A stretch of DNA of 18,935 nucleotides from an uncultured Flavobacteriales bacterium (GCA_913052655.1 CAJXFN010000007.1:1-18935); one strand, 5' to 3'; counted from the first letter of the stretch, positions 1 through 7,759 are shown. The notes: generated by a model from the sequence alone, not told the origin. Made by a program: numbers and translations.

Positions 1-885
1 TTCTTTTTGATAGTTGATCATTACTTTTTCAGCATATTCTAATCCACCATTTTCAATTACTAATTTAATAATCTCAGCTATTTTTTTATCATCCTTATGG
101 TGGTTTTTTACCGTGTTAATAATTTTATTTTTAGATCTAGAATCCACTTTATTAAGAGTGTATATTAGAGGTAAAGTCATTTTTTGTTCTCGTATATCAA
201 TTCCAGTTGGTTTTCCAATTAGAGAATTTTGGGTATAATCAAATAAATCGTCTTTTATCTGAAAAGCAATTCCTACTTTTTCTCCAAATAGTTTTAATTT
301 TTTAATTTTATCTTGATCTTGATTCATTGAAGTTGCTCCACAAGAACAACAGCTAGAAATTAATACGGCTGTTTTTTTTCGGATAATGTCAAAATATATT
401 TTTTCTTCAATATCTAATCTTCTTGCTTTTTCAATTTGTAAAAGCTCTCCTTCACTCATGTCCTTCACAGCAGAGCTTACAATTTTTAAAATATCATAAT
501 CCTCATTTTCTACAGATAAAAGCAGTCCTTTAGAAAGAAGGAAATCTCCGACTAAGACAGCAATCTTATTCTTCCAAAGTGCGTTTATTGAGAAGAATCC
601 TCTTCTTAAATTTGCTTCATCTACAACATCATCATGAACTAGAGTAGCGGTGTGTAAAAGCTCAATTAAAGAAGCTGCTCTATAACTTTTCTCGTTTATT
701 TCTCCAAACATTTTAGCGGTCAGAAAGACAAACATAGGCCTCATTTGTTTTCCTTTTCGTTTTATAATATAGTGCATTATCTTATCTAACAGAGGAACTT
801 TGCTATGTAAAGAATTTTTAAACTTCTTTTCAAAAAGCTTCATTTCTTGTTTAATAGGATATTTTATTTCCGAAATTACACTCAC
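1..885 (-). CDS. ispB: Polyprenyl diphosphate synthase (trans-isoprenyl transferase), 3' end cut off by the window
   Basis: It condenses isopentenyl diphosphate units onto an allylic diphosphate to make the long isoprenoid tail used for menaquinone/quinone synthesis; it acts in the cytoplasm or at the membrane. The first aspartate-rich motif DDVVD is at about residues 85-89 and the second, DDLFD, at 212-216; both bind the Mg-diphosphate. The visible 295 codons lack a stop, and members of this family are about 325 residues, so roughly 30 residues are missing. I chose a GTG start at 885: the residues that follow (an IKxPI...FEKKF stretch) match the N-terminus of flavobacterial homologues as I recall them, whereas the next ATG (843) would remove it. 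A near-consensus promoter box lies about 25 bp upstream. The family is certain; the chain length of the product cannot be read from sequence alone. rlmN lies 79 bp upstream on the same strand. Confidence 0.93.
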   Translation of the reverse strand, partial: MSVISEIKYPIKQEMKLFEKKFKNSLHSKVPLLDKIMHYIIKRKGKQMRPMFVFLTAKMFGEINEKSYRAASLIELLHTATLVHDDVVDEANLRRGFFSINALWKNKIAVLVGDFLLSKGLLLSVENEDYDILKIVSSAVKDMSEGELLQIEKARRLDIEEKIYFDIIRKKTAVLISSCCSCGATSMNQDQDKIKKLKLFGEKVGIAFQIKDDLFDYTQNSLIGKPTGIDIREQKMTLPLIYTLNKVDSRSKNKIINTVKNHHKDDKKIAEIIKLVIENGGLEYAEKVMINYQKE

Positions 886-909
886 TTTTATTAGGTTAAA
901 TAGATAAAG

Positions 910-917
910 CGAAGATA
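910..917 (-). promoter_or_regulatory. Likely -7 promoter box for the polyprenyl synthase gene
   Basis: On the minus strand this reads TATCTTCG, one mismatch from the Bacteroidetes -7 consensus TAnnTTTG. It ends 24 bp before the GTG start, so the predicted leader is about 20 nt. No convincing -33 TTTG element was found. Confidence 0.45.
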
Positions 918-964
918 CAAATATTTAATTCTGAAAATTTAAGAAATTAAAATTGTTAAAAATT

Positions 965-1999
965 TTACTGCAGCTTATTTACTAACTGTCCACATGCCGC
1001 ATCAATATCTTTACCTTTACTTCTTCTTAGATTTACAATGATATTTTTACTTTCTAAAAATTTGATAAAATTTTCTGTACTCTCTTCTGTGGATTTTTTA
1101 AAATTTAAACCATCCACTTTATTATATTCAATCAAATTTACTTTACAAGGAGAAATTTTACAAAACGTAGCTAATCTTCTAGCTGAATCTAAATCGTCAT
1201 TTATACCTTTAAATAAAATATATTCATAAGTAATTCTAGTTTTAGTTTTTTCATAAAAGTAGCAGATAGACTCTTTTAAATCTCCTAAATTAATAGAATG
1301 ATTAATTGGCATTATTTCTGATCTTACATCGTCTATCGCGGAGTGCAGTGAAATTGCTAGATTAAATTTTACTTCATCATCTGCGAGTTTCTTTATTTGT
1401 TTTGCAAGTCCAGCTGTAGAAACAGTAATTCTTTTTGGAGAAATACCCATTCCTTTTATAGAAGTAATTTTATTAATAGATTTTAACAGATTATTATAAT
1501 TAAGTAATGGCTCTCCCATACCCATAAAAACAATATTTGTCAAAGGTCTTCCGTGATGCTTCTTAGATTCTTTATTGAGTATAAATACCTGATCAAATAT
1601 TTCTGCATGTGTGAGATTCCTACTAAGCTTTAATGTTCCAGTAGCACAAAAAGTACAATTTAAACTACATCCTATTTGTGAAGAAACACATGCTGTAACT
1701 CTCTTTCTAGTTGGAATTAAAACCCCTTCAACAAGCTTGTTGTCCTGTAACTTCATACTGTATTTAATAGTTCCATCGTTTGATAAGAACTCTTGATCAA
1801 TTACAGTAGATTTAAAATCAAAGGAATTTTTTAATAATTCTCGCAAGTCTTTTGATAATGAACTCATCTGATCAAATGAACTAGCTCCTTTCTTCCACAA
1901 CCATTCATTCAATTGTTTTATCCTAAACTTTTGCAAATTATTATCAGAGAAAAATTGTTCTAATTCTTCTTGTGGAATATTTCTAATGTCTTTCCTCAT
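965..1999 (-). CDS. rlmN: Dual-specificity 23S rRNA/tRNA adenine-C2 methyltransferase RlmN
   Basis: This radical-SAM enzyme methylates C2 of A2503 in 23S rRNA and, in studied members, A37 of some tRNAs. The 344-residue length is normal for the family. The [4Fe-4S]-binding cysteines are C111, C115 and C118 in a CxxxCxxC motif. The methyl-carrying cysteine is C336 in the C-terminal DAACGQL context, and C104 lies just before the cluster motif. The MGMGEPL glycine/glutamate SAM motif is present near the middle. The ATG at 1999 sits only about 8 bp downstream of a perfect -7 box, so the transcript leader should be only a few nucleotides. It is transcribed divergently from the amidohydrolase gene and is followed by the polyprenyl synthase gene on the same strand. 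Confidence 0.97.
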   Translation of the reverse strand: MRKDIRNIPQEELEQFFSDNNLQKFRIKQLNEWLWKKGASSFDQMSSLSKDLRELLKNSFDFKSTVIDQEFLSNDGTIKYSMKLQDNKLVEGVLIPTRKRVTACVSSQIGCSLNCTFCATGTLKLSRNLTHAEIFDQVFILNKESKKHHGRPLTNIVFMGMGEPLLNYNNLLKSINKITSIKGMGISPKRITVSTAGLAKQIKKLADDEVKFNLAISLHSAIDDVRSEIMPINHSINLGDLKESICYFYEKTKTRITYEYILFKGINDDLDSARRLATFCKISPCKVNLIEYNKVDGLNFKKSTEESTENFIKFLESKNIIVNLRRSKGKDIDAACGQLVNKLQ

Positions 2000-2007
2000 A
2001 TCTTCCG

Positions 2008-2015
2008 CAAAGATA
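2008..2015 (-). promoter_or_regulatory. -7 promoter box for rlmN
   Basis: The minus strand reads TATCTTTG, an exact match to the Bacteroidetes TAnnTTTG consensus. With initiation about 4 nt past the final G, the RNA would begin only some 5 nt before the rlmN ATG. It is back to back with the forward box at 2031-2038. Confidence 0.65.
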
Positions 2016-2030
2016 GTAATTCAATTTCCT

Positions 2031-2038
2031 TACTTTTG
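2031..2038 (+). promoter_or_regulatory. -7 promoter box for the amidohydrolase gene
   Basis: The sequence TACTTTTG matches TAnnTTTG exactly. It ends 4 bp before the ATG at 2043, so the mRNA should be leaderless or nearly so. It also argues against starting the gene at the upstream in-frame ATG at 1986, which lies before the promoter. Confidence 0.6.
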
Positions 2039-2042
2039 TAAG

Positions 2043-3155
2043 ATGAGATATTTATCTGCAAATTATATTTTTCCATTACATATAAACCCAATAAAAGAAG
2101 GGGTGATCGAAATAACTGAAAAAGGAGAAATAGTTAGTATATTTAAAAGTAGAACAAAAGCTCCTACAGGAAAAATAGAAATATTTGATGGGGTTTTGTG
2201 CCCTAGTTTTGTAAATGCACATTGTCATTTAGAACTTTCTCATCTGAAAGATCTTTTGCCAAAGAAAACAGGACTTCCTGATTTTATCTCTAAAGTGCCG
2301 GAGAAAAGAAATGTTGAAATGTCTGATATAAAAAAAGCAATGAAGGAAGCGGATACTTTAATGCAAAAAAATGGCATAATTGCTGTTGGGGACATTTCTA
2401 ATACTAATCATTCTTTTGTTATAAAAGAAGAAAGCGAAATAGCATACCATACATTTGTTGAAATACTCTCTTTAGATAAGGATAAAGCAGAAGTAGTTTT
2501 TAATAAAGGCCTTGAGTTGTTAAAAAATTGTCCTAAACCAAACTCCATTGTTCCTCACGCCACTTATTCAGTTTCTCCAAAATTATTTTCATTATTAAAG
2601 GAAGAAAATAATGGTAAAATAGTTTCTATTCATAATCAGGAAACCAAATCTGAGGATGAATTATTTACAAATCAGAGTGGAGATTTGTATGAGTTCTTGA
2701 AAAAATTTGGATGGGAAAATCAAAGTGGAATTTCGGCCTTACAAACCTCTTTATTGCAAATGTCAAAAAAATCACAAATAATTTTAGTACATAATACATT
2801 TACTAGTCATCAAGATGTAAAGTGGACAAAAGAAAATAATTATTCTATTTATTGGTGCACTTGCCCTAAAGCGAATTTATGTATCGAAAATAGTTTGCCA
2901 GATTACTCAATTTTTGATCCGGAAAAACTTTGTATTGGCACAGATAGTTTAGCTTCCAATAGTACTCTTTCAATTTTAGAGGAACTGAAGGTTCTCAAAG
3001 AAAACACAGATTTTGATTTAAATACACTTTTAAAAATAGCATGTAAAAATGGAGCTGAGGCTTTGGGGTTTAAAGATTTAGGAACTTTTGAAACTGGAAA
3101 AACTCCAGGAGTAAATTTAATAAAGAACTTTCATGAAGTTAAAAGAATACTATAA
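2043..3155 (+). CDS. Zn-dependent amidohydrolase / deaminase (TrzA-AtzA-SAH deaminase-like)
   Basis: This is a 370-residue member of the amidohydrolase superfamily, probably a cytoplasmic deaminase acting on a purine- or pterin-like ring; the substrate is unknown. The metal and catalytic residues of the chlorohydrolase/deaminase branch are visible: HCH at residues 60-62, PHATYS around 171-176, HNQE with H197 and E200, H250, and the GTDSLASN motif with D301. The N-terminal 50 residues form the usual small beta-sandwich half. The start at 2043 is preferred over 1986 because a promoter box lies between them and the extra 19 residues look non-homologous. Aminofutalosine deaminase and S-adenosylhomocysteine/methylthioadenosine deaminase are candidates. 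The adjacent quinone-tail synthase is only weak context for the first, and no other futalosine gene is visible. Confidence 0.85.
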   Translation: MRYLSANYIFPLHINPIKEGVIEITEKGEIVSIFKSRTKAPTGKIEIFDGVLCPSFVNAHCHLELSHLKDLLPKKTGLPDFISKVPEKRNVEMSDIKKAMKEADTLMQKNGIIAVGDISNTNHSFVIKEESEIAYHTFVEILSLDKDKAEVVFNKGLELLKNCPKPNSIVPHATYSVSPKLFSLLKEENNGKIVSIHNQETKSEDELFTNQSGDLYEFLKKFGWENQSGISALQTSLLQMSKKSQIILVHNTFTSHQDVKWTKENNYSIYWCTCPKANLCIENSLPDYSIFDPEKLCIGTDSLASNSTLSILEELKVLKENTDFDLNTLLKIACKNGAEALGFKDLGTFETGKTPGVNLIKNFHEVKRIL

Positions 3156-3186
3156 TTTTTTTATTCGATCGAGAAAGATTCAGAAG

Positions 3187-3243
3187 CATATTAATATGAC
3201 ATTAGCAGAGCAAGCTGAGAAAAATAATTAGTTTAGATCTAAA
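3187..3243. other. Two 12-bp perfect palindromes in a convergent intergenic gap
   Basis: The 120-bp gap between the ends of the amidohydrolase gene and ispD holds CATATTAATATG (3187-3198) and TTTAGATCTAAA (3232-3243), both perfect palindromes. Neither is followed by a clear T-run, so they are poor intrinsic terminators. In AT-rich DNA such palindromes can occur by chance. Confidence 0.3.
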
Positions 3244-3275
3244 ACTATAATATACGCGTTATTTTGTTATTGAAT

Positions 3276-3929
3276 TTAACACAAAAGATATGAGGCAATT
3301 TTTAAATCTTCTTCAGTTGTAATTTTAAGATTTTTTTTATCACCTATGATAGTTTTGATCTCACCTTTATTATTTTCGAAAACCGAGGCGTCATCAGTAA
3401 ATGTGTTAGAATATTCTTTGGAATAAGCCTCCTTTATTTCAGAACTTAAAAAACATTGAGGAGTTTGAACTTTAAACACATTATTCCTTTCTATATGTTT
3501 TGAATATTCTCCTTCTATCTTTCTAATAGAATCAGTAAGGGGAACAACAGGAATTACTCCAATTCCTTCTTCAACTTCTTTGACTAAAGTATTTATTAAA
3601 TTTTTAGAAATTAGAGGACGAACCCCATCGTGTATTGCTACAACAGAATTGTTGTCTACTTTCTCTAATCCATTTTTCACAGATTGAAATCTAGTATTTC
3701 CTCCTTCAACAATTTTGTGTGATATTTTGAAACTATTTTCTAAACATAATTTATTCCAATATCCAATTTGTGAGTGTGGCAAAACTAAAATCCTCTCATC
3801 AAAATGTATAAAATTTTCAATAGCATGTATTAAAATTGGCTTGTTTTTCAGTAGTAAAAACTGTTTGGGAATTTTAGAATTCATTCTGACTCCTTTTCCT
3901 CCAGCAACAATTATGACTACTTTCTTCAT
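3276..3929 (-). CDS. ispD: 2-C-methyl-D-erythritol 4-phosphate cytidylyltransferase IspD
   Basis: It joins CTP and methylerythritol phosphate to give CDP-methylerythritol, the third step of the MEP pathway to isopentenyl diphosphate in the cytoplasm. The 217-residue length is typical. Visible signatures are the N-terminal nucleotide loop VAGGKGVRM, the GGNTRFQSV segment, AIHDGVRPL, VQTPQCF, FTDDASV, and a C-terminal NLKITTEEDL. Its ATG follows the queA stop codon after a single base, so the two are almost surely cotranscribed and translationally coupled. The coupling to queA is genomic organisation only; the two enzymes share no pathway. Its product feeds the substrate pool used by the polyprenyl synthase at the left edge and, indirectly, by UppP's lipid carrier. 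Confidence 0.96.
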   Translation of the reverse strand: MKKVVIIVAGGKGVRMNSKIPKQFLLLKNKPILIHAIENFIHFDERILVLPHSQIGYWNKLCLENSFKISHKIVEGGNTRFQSVKNGLEKVDNNSVVAIHDGVRPLISKNLINTLVKEVEEGIGVIPVVPLTDSIRKIEGEYSKHIERNNVFKVQTPQCFLSSEIKEAYSKEYSNTFTDDASVFENNKGEIKTIIGDKKNLKITTEEDLKIASYLLC

Positions 3930-3930
3930 G

Positions 3931-4989
3931 TTAAGGCAAGATTAACATTGCGTCTCCAAAGGTGTGGAATCTATATTTTTTCTTAATAGCTTCTTTGTAC
4001 GCCTTCATTACTAACTCATAACCTCCAAATGAAGCGACATGCATTAATAATGTAGATTTTGGTAAATGAAAGTTTGATATCATACAATTCGCAACTTGAA
4101 AATCATAAGGAGGAAATATAAATTTATTAGTCCAACCCTTAAATGGAATAACCATATTATTTGTTGTGTTTGAACTTTCGACAGTTCTATTTACTGTTGT
4201 TCCCACAGCACAAATTTTCTTTTCTTTTTCTTTAGCTCTGTTTATAATATTAGAAGCTTCTCGCGATATATTTATTTCTTCTGAATCCATTTTATGTTTA
4301 GAGAGATCTTCAACGTCAATAGCTCTAAATGTTCCTAAACCAATATGCAGTGTAATTTCAGCAAGATTTATTCCTTTTATCTCCATTCTTTTCAAAAGCT
4401 GTTTACTAAAATGTAGGCCAGCGGTTGGAGCCGCAACTGATCCTTTTTCTTTTGCGTAGATAGTTTGATATCTATCATTATCATCTTCAGTAGGCTCTCT
4501 TTCAATAAATTTAGGTAGTGGTGTTTGCCCTAAAAAATCAAGAGTCTCTTGAAACTCTTCATGCGTTCCGTCAAATAGAAATCTTAGAGTTCTTCCTCTA
4601 GATGTTGTATTATCAATTACTTCGGCTATCAATTCATCGTTCTGTCCAAAATATAATTTATTTCCAATCCTAATTTTTCTTGCAGGATCAACAAGAACAT
4701 CCCACAATCTATTATCTCTATTTAACTCTCTTAGAAGAAACACTTCAATTCTCGCTCCAGTTTTCTCCTTATTTCCATACATTCTTGCAGGAAATACCTT
4801 GGTATTGTTAAAAATCATAACATCTTCTTCATCAAAATACTGAAGTAAATCTTTAAATTTTTTATGTTCAATTTTTCCGGTGCTTTTATAAAGAACCATT
4901 AGATTTGATTCATCTCTTTGTTCGCTAGGATTCTGTGGAACTAATTTTTTCGGCAAATCAAAATTGAAGTGAGATAATTTATATTTCAT
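3931..4989 (-). CDS. queA: S-adenosylmethionine:tRNA ribosyltransferase-isomerase QueA
   Basis: It transfers and isomerises the ribosyl part of S-adenosylmethionine onto the preQ1 base in tRNA to form epoxyqueuosine at wobble position 34. The 352-residue length is normal. Conserved segments include DLPKKLVPQNP near the N-terminus, NNTKVFPARM around 60-70, the VAAPTAGLHFS segment near 186-196, HIGLGTFRA, and the C-terminal NFHLPKSTLLMHVASFGG and HTFGDAMLI. A -7 box 26 bp upstream of the ATG suggests it starts its own transcript with ispD, separate from or in addition to read-through from truB 65 bp upstream. A second queuosine-pathway gene, queD, is encoded elsewhere in the window on the other strand. 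Confidence 0.97.
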   Translation of the reverse strand: MKYKLSHFNFDLPKKLVPQNPSEQRDESNLMVLYKSTGKIEHKKFKDLLQYFDEEDVMIFNNTKVFPARMYGNKEKTGARIEVFLLRELNRDNRLWDVLVDPARKIRIGNKLYFGQNDELIAEVIDNTTSRGRTLRFLFDGTHEEFQETLDFLGQTPLPKFIEREPTEDDNDRYQTIYAKEKGSVAAPTAGLHFSKQLLKRMEIKGINLAEITLHIGLGTFRAIDVEDLSKHKMDSEEINISREASNIINRAKEKEKKICAVGTTVNRTVESSNTTNNMVIPFKGWTNKFIFPPYDFQVANCMISNFHLPKSTLLMHVASFGGYELVMKAYKEAIKKKYRFHTFGDAMLILP

Positions 4990-5015
4990 TTATAAAGGAT
5001 TTAAAAAATTTTACG

Positions 5016-5023
5016 CAAATATA
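5016..5023 (-). promoter_or_regulatory. -7 promoter box for queA-ispD
   Basis: The minus strand reads TATATTTG, an exact TAnnTTTG match inside the 65-bp gap between truB and queA. The predicted leader is about 22 nt. This splits the minus-strand gene run into at least two transcription units. Confidence 0.55.
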
Positions 5024-5054
5024 CAGCATCATAGTACGGAAGTCAAGCGATTAG

Positions 5055-5768
5055 TTATATTAGAATTTTTTCCTGAAAACAATCAATAGTATAGGCTTCG
5101 TCTAACTTAAAATTTCCAATCTGCTCTCTTCTTAAAGAAGTTAAGTAAGCTCCACAATTTAGCTTCTCTCCAAAATCGTGAGCTAAAGACCTTATATAAG
5201 TTCCTTTACTACAAGAAACTTTAAACTTTAATTTAGGAATATTTATATCAGTGATATCAAATTTTTCCACTTCTATTTTTCGAGCTTTAATTAGGACATT
5301 AGTTCCTTCTCTAGCGTGTTGATACAGTCTTTTACCTTCTCTTTTTAGAGCGGAAAAAATAGGTGGCTTCTGCATGATTTTTCCCTCAAATTTTTTACAA
5401 GTTTCCAGTATCAATTCCTCGTTAATATGTGATGTGTCAAACGTTTTATTCACATCAGTTTCCCTATCATAAGAAGGGGTAGTTGCACCTAAAGTTATTT
5501 CACCTGAATAAATTTTTTTTTGTTCTTGAACCTCCTCAATTCTTTTTGTGAGTTTTCCTGTGCAGATTATCAGCAACCCATCTGCTAATGGATCAAGAGT
5601 GCCAGCATGTCCTACTTTTATTTTTTTGAGATTGTTTGTGGTTTTAATGATGTTCCTTACTTTTTTAACAACGTCAAAAGAGGACCATCTAAGAGGCTTG
5701 TGAAAAAGGATTAATTGCCCTTCCAGAAAATCGGTTTTTGAGTTTATGTTAGTGTTGGCTTTAAGCAT
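5055..5768 (-). CDS. truB: tRNA pseudouridine(55) synthase TruB
   Basis: It converts uridine 55 in the T-loop of tRNAs to pseudouridine. The HAGTLDPLADG motif carries the catalytic aspartate (D59 with this start). LILFHKP near residues 19-25 and the C-terminal KGTYIRSLAHDFG segment are also characteristic. The frame is open upstream to 5804, but that extension would be a hydrophobic stretch lying inside uppP. Starting at the ATG at 5768 leaves an 8-bp overlap (ATGCTTAA, sharing the uppP stop), which is a usual translational-coupling arrangement, and gives 237 residues, normal for the shorter TruB form. No long C-terminal PUA domain is seen. Confidence 0.95.
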   Translation of the reverse strand: MLKANTNINSKTDFLEGQLILFHKPLRWSSFDVVKKVRNIIKTTNNLKKIKVGHAGTLDPLADGLLIICTGKLTKRIEEVQEQKKIYSGEITLGATTPSYDRETDVNKTFDTSHINEELILETCKKFEGKIMQKPPIFSALKREGKRLYQHAREGTNVLIKARKIEVEKFDITDINIPKLKFKVSCSKGTYIRSLAHDFGEKLNCGAYLTSLRREQIGNFKLDEAYTIDCFQEKILI

Positions 5769-6555
5769 TAAAAAAGGAATAAAAAATAATAGAAGATCCA
5801 ACAACTATACAATAGAACGCGAAGTATTTTAGTTTGCTTTTTTTCACAATTTTTATCATTAATTTGCAAGAAAATACTCCAACAAAGAAAGAAGAAATAA
5901 AACCAAACAACAGCGGCAAGCTTTCAGTTGATGTGAATGATATTTCTCCCGATAAAATATCCTTTGCCATCTTCCCCAAAATTAATGGCACAACCATAAG
6001 AAATGAAAAACGGGCTGACTTTTCCTTGTCAACTCCTAATAAAACCGAGGTAGAGATAGTTGCTCCAGATCTTGATATTCCTGGCAGAATAGCTAAAGCC
6101 TGTGCAATTCCAATGATTATTGAATGAACGAAACTTACATTTTTATCAGTTGATTTTGCTTTATCTGCACAATATAATAGAAGTGCGGTTATAATTAGCA
6201 TTACTCCAACAATTTCAAGAGCGCCTACAAATAAGGATTCTATATGTTTTTCCCAAATAATTCCAACAATAGCCGCCGGGATCATTGAAAGAATTATTTT
6301 TAATGAGAACGAAACCTTTTTTTTGTTTCCAGAAAATAATCCTATAAAAATATCTTTTATGTCTGTCCAAAATATATAAATAGTACTTAAAGCTGTAGCT
6401 CCATGTAGAATCACGGTCATTAACATGCTTTGCTTTCCAATAGCTTCTTCATCAAGTAGAACCTTAGCAATCTCTAAATGTCCACTACTGCTTACCGGTA
6501 AAAATTCAGTGAGCCCCTGAATTACCCCAAGAATTATAGCATGTAGAATATCCAT
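5761..6555 (-). CDS. uppP: Undecaprenyl-diphosphate phosphatase UppP (BacA)
   Basis: This integral membrane phosphatase removes one phosphate from undecaprenyl diphosphate so that the lipid carrier can be reused for peptidoglycan and other envelope polymers. The first signature, GLTEFLPVSSSGH, is at about residues 14-26 with catalytic-site E17 and H26. The second, LPGISRSGATIS, lies near the middle and supplies the active-site arginine and serine. Seven to eight hydrophobic helices are visible over 264 residues, the usual size. It lies 6 bp after the DUF3098 gene and overlaps truB by 8 bp, so it is clearly part of the ftsX-truB run. Confidence 0.97.
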   Translation of the reverse strand: MDILHAIILGVIQGLTEFLPVSSSGHLEIAKVLLDEEAIGKQSMLMTVILHGATALSTIYIFWTDIKDIFIGLFSGNKKKVSFSLKIILSMIPAAIVGIIWEKHIESLFVGALEIVGVMLIITALLLYCADKAKSTDKNVSFVHSIIIGIAQALAILPGISRSGATISTSVLLGVDKEKSARFSFLMVVPLILGKMAKDILSGEISFTSTESLPLLFGFISSFFVGVFSCKLMIKIVKKSKLKYFAFYCIVVGSSIIFYSFFNA

Positions 6556-6561
6556 TTACTA

Positions 6562-6801
6562 CTATTTCTTATGAGAATAAAGTATTGCAAATACATTTAT
6601 GATAAATCCTGTTACAATTATTATAGGAGCAAGTGTAATTCTTTGAAAGCTAAATAATTCTTCATTAAAATTAGAAGGATCCTCTGAACCTCCCCCCTGC
6701 ATTAAAAATAACCCAATTATGATAAATGTAACACCAACACCCAAAAGGATATAGTTATTTTTAGTAAAAGCAAATTTTGAGTTATTGTTTGATTCTTTCA
6801 T
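6562..6801 (-). CDS. DUF3098 family small membrane protein
   Basis: This is a 79-residue protein of unknown function with two predicted membrane helices (about residues 16-34 and 54-74), joined by a short polar loop starting MQGGGSEDPSNF. It resembles the DUF3098 family, which I know from Bacteroidetes genomes directly downstream of ftsX; that match is from recall, not a search. The start at 6801 is chosen because it lies 4 bp after the ftsX stop; the longer open frame, up to 6828, would add nine residues inside ftsX. Its placement between FtsX and UppP suggests a role in the cell envelope or division, but nothing in the sequence gives a mechanism. Confidence 0.85.
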   Translation of the reverse strand: MKESNNNSKFAFTKNNYILLGVGVTFIIIGLFLMQGGGSEDPSNFNEELFSFQRITLAPIIIVTGFIINVFAILYSHKK

Positions 6802-6805
6802 AGTT

Positions 6806-7702
6806 TTAATTATAAAGTTCGTTTTCATTTAAACTTAAATATCTCCTAACAGCAAAAAATGTGGATATCCAAGAAATAATAATTCCAAACACAAGTAATA
6901 ATCCAAAGATAGCGCCTATCTCTAGAAAATCATTTGTTTGTATAAAGTCAGGTATTTGTTTTCTTAAAGCTTCAATACTTGCAATCAGCATAAAAATAGC
7001 GAGGATTGAACTGAAAAAACCTTGATAAACACTATTAATTAGATAAGGTTTTTGTATAAAGAAGTTAGTCGCTCCTACTAATCTCATTGTTCTTATTAAT
7101 AATCGTTTAGAATATATAGCCAGTCGTATAGTATTGTTAATTAGAGCAAAAGAAATTAAAAAAAATATTACACAAAAAGCAAGAAGAAAAAGACTCACTT
7201 TTTTTACATTTTCATTTAGCTTCTCCACTAGATTTTTTTGATAGAATATATCTTGGACTACCGAAGACCCTTTGTAATTATAAATAAATTTTTCTATTTC
7301 TTCTAATCCTTTTGAGGAAACAAATTTTGCTTTTACATAAGCATCGTAGGAATCTAACAATGGATTACTTTCTAACACAGAAGAAAAGTCTTCTCCTAAA
7401 TCTATTTTAAGCTCTGAAAAAGCACTATCTTTATGAATAAATGTCACCTTTTTAAAGAAAGGAGTGTTTTCTAGATAATTTTTAAATTCTGATCTTTTGT
7501 TGTATTCGATTTCATTATGGACATTATCAGAATTATTTTTTAACATTATAGTAAATACAATGCTTTCTTTCATTTTGTTTGACACTTTATTTGTGTTTAT
7601 TAGTACAAAAGCTAACAAACCAACTACAAATAAAACTAAAGACAAGCTTATTATTATTGAGGCTCCAGAAGAAGAGTTGTTTTTAGAAGTAAATTTTCGC
7701 AT
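6806..7702 (-). CDS. ftsX: Cell division protein FtsX (ABC-type permease)
   Basis: FtsX is the membrane partner of the FtsE ATPase; the complex controls cell-wall hydrolases at the division site. The 298-residue protein has the family layout: a cytoplasmic N-terminus, helix 1 at about 15-35, an extracytoplasmic domain at about 36-168, then three helices at roughly 170-190, 225-245 and 262-285. The conserved coupling segment, NTIRLAIYSKR through MRLVGAT, follows helix 2 at about 190-212. ftsE is not adjacent in this window, which as I recall is normal in Bacteroidetes. It is the first gene of the minus-strand envelope/tRNA-modification run and is transcribed away from leuS. Confidence 0.93.
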   Translation of the reverse strand: MRKFTSKNNSSSGASIIISLSLVLFVVGLLAFVLINTNKVSNKMKESIVFTIMLKNNSDNVHNEIEYNKRSEFKNYLENTPFFKKVTFIHKDSAFSELKIDLGEDFSSVLESNPLLDSYDAYVKAKFVSSKGLEEIEKFIYNYKGSSVVQDIFYQKNLVEKLNENVKKVSLFLLAFCVIFFLISFALINNTIRLAIYSKRLLIRTMRLVGATNFFIQKPYLINSVYQGFFSSILAIFMLIASIEALRKQIPDFIQTNDFLEIGAIFGLLLVFGIIISWISTFFAVRRYLSLNENELYN

Positions 7703-7711
7703 AATTTTTTG

Positions 7712-7719
7712 CTAAAATA
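7712..7719 (-). promoter_or_regulatory. Possible weak -7 box for ftsX
   Basis: The minus strand reads TATTTTAG, one mismatch from TAnnTTTG, 9 bp before the ftsX ATG. The surrounding DNA is almost pure A/T, so a chance match is quite possible. Confidence 0.3.
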
Positions 7720-7751
7720 AAAAATACAATTTAGTAATTGATGTTATTCCT

Positions 7752-7759
7752 TAACTTTG
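7752..7759 (+). promoter_or_regulatory. -7 promoter box for leuS-queD
   Basis: TAACTTTG is an exact match to TAnnTTTG. It predicts a leader of about 18 nt before the ATG at 7781, and it overlaps the upstream in-frame ATG at 7757, which makes that start implausible. Confidence 0.6.

Noticed and set aside
1986..2042. Upstream 19-codon extension of the amidohydrolase
   Set aside because: It overlaps the rlmN start and precedes the forward promoter box, so it would not be on the transcript.
3196..3231. Eleven-codon open frame (ATG to TAG) in the gap after the amidohydrolase gene
   Set aside because: Too short, no promoter or ribosome-binding site, and no recognisable product; expected by chance.
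4166..4459. Plus-strand open frame of about 97 codons inside queA
   Set aside because: Antisense shadow of a well-conserved enzyme; no promoter box and no recognisable domain.
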